DNA of 64,000 bases from contig OY754337.1 of assembly GCA_963573305.1 (NCBI GenBank), forward strand, positions 77,575,094-77,639,093, in the 5' to 3' direction. How positions within the stretch are numbered: position 1 is the first letter of the stretch; each line of letters begins with the position of its first letter. The notes under the pieces are model-generated. The model saw only the letters and a program-made list of their open reading frames with translations, was not told the DNA's origin and searched no databases. Made by a program: the position numbers and the translations under genes. Source of the DNA: Pyrrhosoma nymphula. Its lineage: Eukaryota; Arthropoda; Insecta; Odonata; Coenagrionidae. Positions 57,401 to 64,000 of this stretch are shown piece by piece.

Positions 57401-60400
57401 TTGCATGACCAAGCCTTTTACGGGAATGGTAAGTGATCAATGATTGAATTATTTCGAGTGATGTCCGAGATTGTTAAATATTTATGGGATATTCAAGCAT
57501 ATCACATATAATTTTATGTATTCCAGTATGTACCTCCTCTAACATTATTAGTGTGAAGTTACCTTATGTAAATTGAGAGAACAGTCAAGTTTAAAACCTT
57601 TTTTTTACATGTAAAACCTGTGGACTGAAGTTTCCCCAGTGGCCAGTGTCTTATCAAGTGTTTTCCGTACATGGATGTCTCATCACAATTTTTAACACAG
57701 ATCTTATGTTCATTTACTGTAGTCATAAATTTGCTTCACTACACTTTATCTAGCAAACATCACTTTTATGAGAAATGCCAATTCTGAAATATTTTTAGGC
57801 ATTCATCTAGCCCAGTGGTTCCCAACCTGTACAAGTCTGTAGACCACTCAGCCTGAAATTAAATCATGTACGGACCACTCCTACCCACTGCCATACCCCC
57901 TATCAGTTGTACGAAGGGGGACCCAAAAATAACGGGAATTTCGTCATAACTTTTTTACTAATCAATATTTTTACACCAAATTTTTATCACCTTCAAAGTA
58001 AACCCTATTGACTGTAACACATTTATCTAATTGTTTCTTCCATTGTTCAAAACAGTTTTTAAATTCGCTTACTGCAATGTTCTTTAGGCCTTCCAGCGAT
58101 TTTTGTTTCACCTCTTCTACAGTCCCAAAACGTTCGGTGCTGCGTCAGGCCGTTTTTGGTCAAAATCTGCTTCACAGACAGCGCGGTGTGGGCAGGTGCG
58201 TTGTCGTGGTGGAAGAACCAATCACCTGTGCGCCAAAGATCCGTCCTTTTCTTCCGGATGTTCTCCCCAAAACCTCTTGACCGTCTGGCCTGGAGGAACA
58301 AATTCCTGGAGGCACAACACCTCTGCAATCGAAGACACAAATGAGCATTGTCTTGATGTTGCAACATTGTCATCCGTTCTTGAAGTTGACGGGCACCCAG
58401 AACGAGGTTGGTCTTCAATCGACATCTCTCCATTCTTGAAACGCAAAAACCAGTCGTAGACATGTGTTTCACTTAGGGCAATATCCCCATAAGCTGTTTT
58501 AAGCATCACAAGAGTTTCTGCGGGAGTTTTCCCCAACAGAAAACAAAACTTCACAGTGGTGCGTTGCTCCCGACAGTCAGCCATTACAAGTTTTCGCCAC
58601 AACAAAAAAAGAGTTGGATTACTGAAAAAATCCCACAGACGAGCAGATGCACTCAGAGCGACCACGCTTCGCACAGTGGCTCAAGAAAAGTCATTCCTTA
58701 GAACCTTCTACTGGAAAACCCGATCCCTCACTCTGCCGCCCCCCCATCGCGCTATATCCGTTACTTTTGGGTCCCCCCTCGTAACCCTTCCTCAGCACCT
58801 TTCCCATAACTAAATTCAAAGGTGATAAAGTAAAACAGTTTTTTAAACACATTTATTTATTATTGCTACATACATATTAATTAGTGTACAGTATAACTTT
58901 ACTATCCATCTCGTTTAATGCCCATCGCTTTCAAACTCCCCATTCATTGGCAACTATTTTATATGTCCTGTGGACCACTCCCGAGGCTCTCACGGACTTA
59001 CTGGTTGGGAACCACTGGTCTAGCTATTACATGACTATATTGCCTTGAAAAGGCAGTCTGCACCATTTATTTGGTTTGTCAGGGGAAGATTTATAATTCA
59101 GTGTTGGTAACAACTTTGTGGATTTAAAAGTCAAGATCTTATTAGAAAACTTTTCAACTATATGGTGGCTGTAATCATTTTGGTAGGTTATTGTTTTTAT
59201 TGTGTTCAGTTTTTCTTTAAATAGATGAAGTTGAATGGCCACTAACCTGCTGTACGTGGAATTAATTTCTGCCAGTTTGTGTGTGTAATGATGGGAGGAA
59301 CTAATCGAAATCATGAAATTTGAACAGCTATATTTATGATAAATGGCATATTGATTTTTACGGTCCATGATAGAGATGGAAAAATTGAATAATTGAGATG
59401 GTCGTTATCTATTTCCATCGTAAATTTAATTGAGTTATGAAGGGAGTTTTAAATAGATAAAAATAGGTCTGATTGCCTTAAACTACCTTTCCACAAGCAT
59501 TTTATATAATTTACATATGTGTAATAATAAAATTGTTATTTAAAAAGGGTGGTAGGGCACCAATAGTTTTATGTTCCAGGGAATCCATAAAGGATTTCGC
59601 TGAAACTGGGGAAAGGGGGATCCCATGGACAGTCCGTGCCGTTGCTTATGAAATTTACCATTAAACAGGAATTAGTTTTGGTTGGTGTACAGGGTTAAAA
59701 GTTGCTGAAAGTTTTTCATGTTATTGTCGCTCCAATCTACCTTTCATAACAAAGATATAGCTGAGTCAATCGCCTCATGTGTTGGAAAATACATAAAAAG
59801 ATTGTGCACATCAAATGATACCAACTTTCCTTAAGTGGGTGGGGTCACGTCACTAAGTTTGGAAGCCATTTCATTGGAGATTTTTATCCTGGAGGTTGAC
59901 TAAAAAGATGAAAAATTTCTCAAGAGGAGATTTAATTTAAGCGAAAGTAGGTGTGACGGACCGGATATGTGTGACACTACTGGTTGAAAAGGGATAACCG
60001 GCTTGTGTGTTTTCGGAAGCCCATGCATCCTTGAGGATAAGGGGTTCATCTTGACTAGACTCCATTTTTCTCTTGGTGAAAGCAGTGAGCGGCAACTTTT
60101 CAAGGACGCTTTAAGAGTCTGTTGGAAATTATTGGGAGGATATTTGTTCAGTTTTTTGTACCATTTTTGGAAATAAACTGTTCTCACTTTTAAACATAAT
60201 CACACTTTTAGGATGACCAGACTATTAGCTTTATCAGATTTTGTGAAAATTAACTTATGTTGATTAGCTACTTCTCTATTATCATGTGCAAGTTTTTAAC
60301 AAGTCTGTTCTGCAAAAGGTAGCTCAAGAAAATAATAATTTTTATATTGCCTGCCATTTCTCGCTTTTTACCCGATGCCTGTGTGCGCAGACCTACGTCA

Positions 60401-61547
60401 CAATAACGTCGTGTCTAACAGGTGACAGGGGAGTGGTAGTTTTCAGTAATTTTGTCAACAAAGAAGCCCAACATTGGCCCAAACCTCATATTGATTTAAA
60501 GTTGCTAGTACTTACTATGCGTTCTCCAATTTTATTGGATTTAACATGTTAAATGTGATTTGCACATGTGCCTGAAAAAGTCATTTTGGATTTTTATTTA
60601 TCCATCTTCAGGGCTATAAACAAATGATACATTTTAAGTATTTATTCTAGGCATGATTTTTCCAGTCTGCTGACTCAATAGATGAAATCAATACTGCCTA
60701 TGCTAGATACTATTCACTCAATTGAGTGTGTAGTCTCCATGCGTAAGCACAGTCATTTCAGTATTTGATGCATTGTCCATTCACTGAAATGACACTGCAA
60801 CCTGTGAAAGTATTTAGGAGTCACCAATGTTTTTCATGGAATTTTTTATCATTATATTTTGAGTATTTGCACAAATATTGGGAACAATGGGAAATGTAAA
60901 TTTAGTACTTGGAAACCCTACATCCCAAATTTTATAGCTACATATACATTTCCGACTGTTTAAATAATAAATTACCAAAAATCATAATTTGCTCCTTGTG
61001 CACAAACAGACCATTGCCTTATTGACTTTGCTATGAAATAATTCTCCTTTCTCAGCCATAACATTTGGGTTTGTTTACATTTGTCCTGTTTTATTTACAT
61101 TAAATGTGAAAAAGTGAGAATCTTTGTGATAGTATTTTTGAAAATTATAGTTACATGTCTACGGTATCTAAAATGTTTACAAGCTTTGCTGACCATTTTT
61201 AGTTTTTACAGGAGTACAAATGGTTGATTTGCACGATTTGACTCATGGGCAGATTTTTCCTTTGTGCCTTGGCGAATACAAATATGTACTCATATCTTAG
61301 GAAGCATTTGCATTGGGGCTAAAATATTTTGGAATTTACTTAACTAATGTTGAAACTAGCAATAGGGAAAAATTATGAAGTCCGGAGTGGATGGCGTGGG
61401 GCCTTGGTGGAGTTGACGTGGAATGACCCTCTTTTAAATTCCTGTTTCAGCTTGTGGTTGATCACTGTGAGGTGGCCATAAAAACAGTGGAACTACAGCT
61501 GGTTCGAGTAGAGACATGTGGATGTGCTGAAGGTTATGCAAGAGATG
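45376..61547 (+). CDS. VPS26C: VPS26C (DSCR3), retriever subunit; 3' exons outside window
   Basis: Exons 45376-45432, 45532-45675, 45871-46063, 57264-57428 and 61451-61547 encode an arrestin-fold protein closely matching vertebrate DSCR3/VPS26C: LDIKLKKANKVYHDG, SGVVVISS, LTMEGTVNLQLSGK, FPSG-type KIPSGKTEIPFEFPL, YETYHGVF, LQNV, and VELQLVRVETCGCAEGYARD. VPS26C, with VPS35L and VPS29, forms retriever, which recycles receptors such as integrins from endosomes. Phases are 0,0,0,0,1. A T6 run at 46004-46009, where five T are expected, shifts exon 3; given otherwise strict conservation this is more likely a base error than a dead gene. About 12 residues expected between exons 3 and 4 (the human KTCEFIV region) were not found and may sit in a small exon within the 11-kb intron 3. 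Confidence 0.9.
45532..45675 (+). CDS. VPS26C: VPS26C exon 2
   Basis: 48 codons, acceptor AATTAATAG, donor AAG|GTAAGA; core strands of the arrestin fold (GVVVISSPGD, TVNLQLSGKNVG, FDAFYNS). Confidence 0.9.
45871..46063 (+). CDS. VPS26C: VPS26C exon 3 with +1 T
   Basis: Acceptor TGATTTTCAG, donor AAA|GTAAAT. The frame is right to GVF; the T6 run then shifts it, and conserved NIQYLLRCEMKRSFLAK continues in the next frame. Confidence 0.85.
47275..50624 (-). mobile_element. RTE/BovB-like LINE nested in the older LINE
   Basis: GATTTTTTAA at 47265-47274 and 50625-50634 is the target duplication. The element reads on the minus strand with a single long gene and an A-rich 3' end, about 3.35 kb. Confidence 0.8.
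47400..50334 (-). pseudogene. RTE endonuclease-reverse transcriptase, four frame breaks
   Basis: From 50334: an endonuclease of the type found in craniofacial development protein 2-like sequences (IRIGTWNVRTM, VVMGDWNAVVGEG, TNTWFRHHPRHRYTW, DYIMV), broken at 49507; a linker (49215-49451); the reverse transcriptase (48012-48944) with IPKKSKAK, DYRTISLIS, FVDFEKAFDRVEW, GVRQGCPLLPLLFN and FADDQALV; then a thumb/C-terminal block (47590-48009) with KINHKKTKVMRFSR, ALYGSETWSLR and LEAFEMWVWRRM. Frame changes near 49500, 49200 and 48010 disable it. The exact clade (RTE or a related insect lineage) is uncertain. Confidence 0.8.
51090..52340. other. Intronic DNA with a hAT-like end and a (TTTA)n run
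   Basis: CAGGGTTGCCACCTGTCCTC at 51600 resembles a hAT terminus, followed by AGAGGACA/TGTCCTCT palindromes; no partner end was seen. A (TTTA)n microsatellite lies at 51864-51884. No genes. Confidence 0.4.
52340..52494. repeat. Tigger 3' end relic
   Basis: The segment ending TTATCTCGAGGTATCACTG at 52494, followed by TA, is a Tigger-type terminus. No matching left end is adjacent. Confidence 0.55.
52670..53608 (-). pseudogene. Tigger1-like (pogo/Tc1) transposase, truncated
   Basis: The right end, CTCGAGGTACCACTG at 53608 followed by TA, is a Tigger terminus. The minus-strand protein lacks its first helix-turn-helix, beginning at TTICTVLKQKESIKG, then has the CENP-B-type second HTH (KLLMVWVMEKQ, CWFENFRKRTGI), and the DDE start VFNCDETGLFWKKMP with the first Asp. 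It passes a stop at 52823 (RAFK*HKILKEK), continues to about 52673 (FVEWVNLVFGPSVEKYL), and ends before the second catalytic DNAPGH block. Inactive deletion derivative. Confidence 0.8.
54711..55778. mobile_element. TA-flanked MITE with AACGTT-rich subterminal arrays
   Basis: CCCTAGTAGCAGAGGA at 54711 and the same sequence inverted at 55763-55778, next to TA on both sides. Each inner 200 bp holds repeated ACAACGTT/GCAACGTTG motifs (for example 54735, 54765, 54791, 54871 and 55631, 55673, 55746). No coding capacity. Confidence 0.7.
56252..56581 (-). pseudogene. Tigger transposase N-terminus (CENP-B type HTH), two stops
   Basis: From the ATG at 56581: MAGKRKL, stop, then LKTKLRIINECESGDG, EIGRQFGISSSTLFTILKN (first helix-turn-helix, psq/CENP-B N type), LESALFSWFCQQRAA, stop, IPIIGPLMKAEAEYLNERLG (second HTH). 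The catalytic part is missing. It belongs to the element at 53830-56979. Confidence 0.75.
57264..57428 (+). CDS. VPS26C: VPS26C exon 4
   Basis: 55 codons, acceptor TTCTCTTAAG, donor ATG|GTAAGT; contains PHPVSFAMSPESLQNV and ITGKVDSTVC. Confidence 0.9.
57608..57673 (-). other. Hammerhead-like fold at the Penelope 3' end
   Basis: On the minus strand CATGTAC..AAAAC (stem I), a degraded core TTGATAAGA, CACTGGCCACTGG, GGAAAC and GTTTTACATG (stem I return). It lies where Penelope elements carry hammerhead motifs; the core is mutated. Confidence 0.35.
57912..58781 (-). mobile_element. Internally deleted mariner inside the hAT MITE
   Basis: Inverted repeats sharing CGA.GGGGGACCCAAAA.TAACGG lie at 57912 and 58781, each bordered by TA. 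Length 870 bp against a normal 1.3 kb. Confidence 0.85.
58059..58590 (-). pseudogene. mariner transposase, internal deletion
   Basis: From the Met near 58584: MADCREQRTTVKFCFLLGK with an N-terminal helix-turn-helix (ETLVMLKTAYGD, YDWFLRFKNGEMSIED, RSGCPSTSRTDDNV), then a jump to EFVPPGQTV and, in another frame, RENIRKKRTDLWR-like and HHDNAPAHTALSVKQ with the second catalytic Asp. About 120 codons holding the first Asp are missing. Such deletion derivatives can be mobilised only in trans. Confidence 0.8.
59027..60275 (-). pseudogene. Penelope-like reverse transcriptase, decayed
   Basis: Order of blocks: the DKANSLVIL motif (about 60222-60250), GLPKTHKP with PVVS (about 59980-60040), the palm VSFDV (about 59810-59825), the FNGKFHKQ..G.SMGSP block (about 59615-59670), and a thumb/C-terminal region with SHHYTHKL (about 59280). 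Several stops and frameshifts, for example after ILKV and after LRNFSSF. The palm YADD box was not located, consistent with decay. In intact elements this enzyme primes at DNA nicks or telomeric ends. Confidence 0.7.
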
Positions 61548-62745
61548 GTAAGGGAGATCAATTTCCAAACATTTTCACCACGTAAGTGCATAGGTATTGA
61601 TCCTATGGCACCAGCTCTGGAAAATTTTAGTGTCCAACTGGTTTCAGTGTCAGTTGAATTTTCTCTTTTGATGCATGAGATTTTTTGCATAGTTAGTTTT
61701 AAGTATTACACCAGCACTAATTGACATGTGAAGGATTGCCAAAAATGAACTCATCAGCTTTGACAATTGTTAGCAATATCATCTTTTACCTCTGCTTGGA
61801 ACACAGCCAGGTGGCTGTAAGAAAGCCAAAATAGGATAGATGCAACCAGGACAAATCAATTTATACATGATTTTTACTTCTGTTCGGCCATTTGCTTTGA
61901 GAGTAGTTTGTAGTTTATCAATAGAGCAATTAGCATTAATGGAAATAGCTATGGTATGTCTTACCCTAGGAAGCTAAGAAAGAAATTATGGAGCAATATA
62001 TGTATGTACCTCTTTGTGTGCCTAGATTCTAACATTTTAAGTATTTATTCTATGCATGATTTTTTCAGTCTGCGGACTCAATAGATGAAATCAATACTGC
62101 CTATGCTAGATAGTATTCACTCAATTGTGTGTGTAGTCTCCATGCATAAGCATAGTCATTTCAGGATTTGATGCATTGTCCATCACTGAAATGACACTGC
62201 AACCTGTGAAAGTATTTAGGAGTCACCAATGTTCTTCATGGAATTTTTTATGATTATATTTTGAGTATTTGCACAAGTATTGGAAACAATGGGAAATGTA
62301 AATTTAGTACTTGGAAACCCTACATCCAAAATTTTATAGCTACATATACATTTCCGACTGTTAAAATAATAAATTACCAAAAATCATAATTTGATCCTTG
62401 TGCACAAACAGACCATGCCTTATTGACTTGGCTATGAAATCATTCTTCTTTCTCAGCAATCACATTTGGGTTTGTTTACATTTGCCCTGTTTTATTTTCT
62501 GCATTGAATGGTGAATACCGTAAAATGGGGTGACTTAGGTTGAATGGGGGCGACTAGGGGCGATTTCAATCCAAAATTTTATAGGTATACAATTCCGACT
62601 TATTAAATAATTAACTACCAAAAATGATAATTTGATCCTTGTGCACAAACAGACCATGCCTTATTGACTTGGCTATGAAATCATTCTCCTTTCTCAGCAA
62701 TCACTGTTGGGTTTGTTTGCATTTGTCCTGTTTTATTTTCTGCTT
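60631..62745. repeat. ~465-bp duplicated segment flanking VPS26C exon 5, plus a third partial copy
   Basis: Copies at 60631-61096 and 62034-62498 are nearly identical (for example GATGAAATCAATACTGCCTA, CCTGTGAAAGTATTTAGGAG, TTGTGCACAAACAGACCAT). A third copy of the last ~180 bp follows at about 62565-62745. Confidence 0.9.
61451..61547 (+). CDS. VPS26C: VPS26C exon 5
   Basis: 97 bp, phase 1 donor GATG|GTAAGG, acceptor CCTGTTTCAG; encodes LVVDHCEVAIKTVELQLVRV and the CGCAEGYARD signature. The next exon lies beyond 64000. Confidence 0.9.
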
Positions 62746-63237
62746 TGAATGGTGAATACTGTAAAATGGGGTGACTTCGGTCGAATGGGGTGACTTCGGC
62801 CGAATGGGTTGACTTCGGCCGAATGGGGTGACTTCAGCCTTGTGTGCACTTCTCTACAAATTGAAACTTTATAATACAATATCTTAAAAGTCATGATGCG
62901 GCTATTTTTCCTACCCTTCTTAAAATTGTCTGGGTATGCCACCATTCCTCTCACAATGCTTACATTACAATCTTATTTCGGAGTTTGGTTGAAATTCGTG
63001 TATTCTTGAGACAAGTTGAAAAAACATTGTCTCTGCTAAAGTCAGGCAAGAGAAAATAGTCCTGTAATTTAGTTACTTTGTTCATAACCGCAACACTAAA
63101 AACATTAACATATTGTTCTACAATGGAGGATAATATTGCTTTCAAAGAAAAAAATGAAATATTGTGGGGAGACTTTGGGTATGTCCAGGCACTTCCAGAA
63201 AGTCTGTGGTGGGTGCTCATATCTTATTGTTAGTTAC
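61548..63237. other. VPS26C intron 5 up to the pogo fragment
   Basis: Apart from the duplicated segment and minisatellite listed separately, no gene or transposon end is evident. The following VPS26C exon was looked for (expected to start with a T-E-I-Q-type sequence) and not found before 64000. Confidence 0.5.
62763..62840. repeat. Minisatellite, ~19-bp unit, four copies
   Basis: Tandem AATGGGGTGACTTCGGCCG-type units with small differences; a degenerate pair lies at about 62523-62560. Confidence 0.85.
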
Positions 63238-63498
63238 GATGACAATGGCTTTAAAAAGGTATTAGATGAAGTCAGAAGTGGGAAAATGACAATTCAAAAG
63301 GCAGCGGAGTAGTACCAGGTCTAAGAAACACTCTGCAAGTTAAACTGTATGGAAAACATACGAAAAAAATTCGGAGGTCAAACAGTGCTCCATAGTGAAG
63401 AAGAGGTAAAACTTAAGGAAGGACCCTTAAAGTTTGCCAAGAGGGCATTTCCAGTAAGTGTTCGTGATATCCAATATGCGTGTTCCCATGCACAATAA
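63238..63498 (+). pseudogene. pogo/Tigger-type transposase N-terminus, two stops
   Basis: In one frame: FKKVLDEVRSGKMTIQKAAE, stop, YQV, stop, ETLCKL (a psq-type helix-turn-helix), then KKFGGQTVLHSEEEVKL and FAKRAFPVSVRDI, the linker and start of the second HTH seen in pogo-family and jerky-like proteins, ending TAA at 63496. No DDE domain follows in the window. Confidence 0.6.
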
Positions 63499-64000
63499 TA
63501 ATTTCTTATCAGTTACATTCAATTGCAAATCAGCTAAATTATATCCTAACAAAAAGTATATTCTTGTGAAATTGCAGGGAGTTCCTTGAACAAAAAAAAA
63601 ACTCTTTGAAGGGATGTAACTTTCATGATTGTGATTTCATTCATTGTATTATTCCCTGAGACTACTGAACTTAACATTTTGCTGGAATGATGTTGCCATA
63701 TGACAAATGTGTCCTGTATTAATGACTTAATGCAGGCCAGGTGATCCTGACCCATGGTAAATATGTACCCATATTTTGTGATAACTGTTTATTGTTTATA
63801 TGGAGTTAAAATGTTACCAATTGCAGTAGACATTGCAAATTTGTTGGAAGAAGTGTTCTGTTAGTGTTGAATCAGCATTTCTGCTGCATCAACTACAAAA
63901 AATTAGTATTAGTTTGTTCAGTAGTGGGTATAGTGCTATCTAGAGGTTTCCCTGATAGTCATACTATTCAATCAATACAAATTGGACTGCATATTATTAT

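Larger units (their letters stand above)
57813..59017. mobile_element. hAT MITE (Charlie-type ends) carrying a mariner
   Basis: CAGTGGTTCCCAACC at 57813 and GGTTGGGAACCACTG ending 59017 are perfect 15-bp terminal inverted repeats. Flanks ATCTAGCC and GTCTAGCT share TCTAGC, an aged 8-bp hAT target duplication resembling nTCTAGAn. No hAT transposase. Confidence 0.8.
57604..60275 (-). mobile_element. Penelope-like element relic, split by a hAT MITE
   Basis: Minus-strand reverse transcriptase from 60275: FTKSDKANSLVIL, MHGLPKTHKPVIPFQPVVS, VSFDV.NLF..FPTHEA, FNGKFHKQ...LSMGSP followed by SPVSAKSFMDSLEHK, and the C-terminal SSSHHYTHKLAEINS...NTIKTITYQNDYS (59027-59368). These are the Penelope-family blocks, not LINE ones. 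The hAT element at 57813-59017 interrupts it. No GIY-YIG domain was recognised. A hammerhead-like fold lies at the 3' end. Confidence 0.75.

Overview
The window looks like a gene-poor, AT-rich, repeat-laden arthropod nuclear genome, most likely an insect. The basis is split genes with GT-AG introns of about 0.1 to 12 kb, a ZAD domain (a zinc-binding domain essentially confined to arthropods), exact DREF-type TATCGATA promoter sites, and a mixture of gypsy, CR1, RTE, I/LOA-like, Penelope, piggyBac, mariner, Tigger/pogo and hAT elements. The species cannot be named from the sequence.

Host genes, all on the plus strand: (1) a lone terminal exon at 9686-9835 of an unrecognised gene, with a poly(A) signal near 11046; (2) a six-exon ZAD gene, 15687-39137, encoding about 399 residues with no C2H2 fingers, four SUMO-type motifs and an acidic/basic tail; (3) a small, damaged THAP-domain gene, 42850-44383; (4) VPS26C (DSCR3), a retromer-like/Commander cargo-retrieval subunit, with exons at 45376-61547 continuing past the right edge.

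Layout: 1-5.9 kb, 3' part of a Ty3/gypsy retrotransposon and probable LTR. 6.1-7.9 kb, frameshifted relic of an insect-expanded protein family of unknown function. 12.1-12.7 kb, LINE gag relic. 14.9-15.2 kb, small MITE. 15.4 kb, promoter of the ZAD gene. 16.9-21.1 kb, piggyBac with both ends. 22.2-27.7 kb, mariner split by a CR1 LINE with esterase-type ORF1. 27.9-28.5 kb, two hammerhead-ribozyme-like hairpin insertions. 29.7-32.6 kb, non-autonomous DNA element. 33.0-34.4 kb, Tigger-like deletion derivative. 34.6-34.9 kb, tRNA-like SINE with inverted arms. 35.0-37.9 kb, LINE with RNase H. 46.2-51.1 kb, LINE relic split by an RTE-type LINE. 52.3-53.6 kb, Tigger relics. 53.8-57.0 kb, second Tigger carrying a nested MITE. 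57.6-60.3 kb, Penelope-like element split by a hAT MITE that itself contains a mariner. 60.6-62.7 kb, duplicated intronic DNA flanking VPS26C exon 5. 63.2-63.5 kb, another pogo-type N-terminus.

Nearly all the mobile DNA lies inside host introns, so the ZAD and VPS26C genes are inflated rather than broken by it. The strongest unusual signals are a set of Penelope-associated hammerhead-like hairpins (two with their own target-site duplications), a SINE-sized insert whose tRNA-like core sits between 37-bp inverted arms, paired DREF sites, a probable GC-AG intron, an unannotated-looking internal promoter in the last ZAD intron, and single-base homopolymer shifts in otherwise well-conserved coding exons. 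Homology calls are from reading translated motifs; no searches were run.
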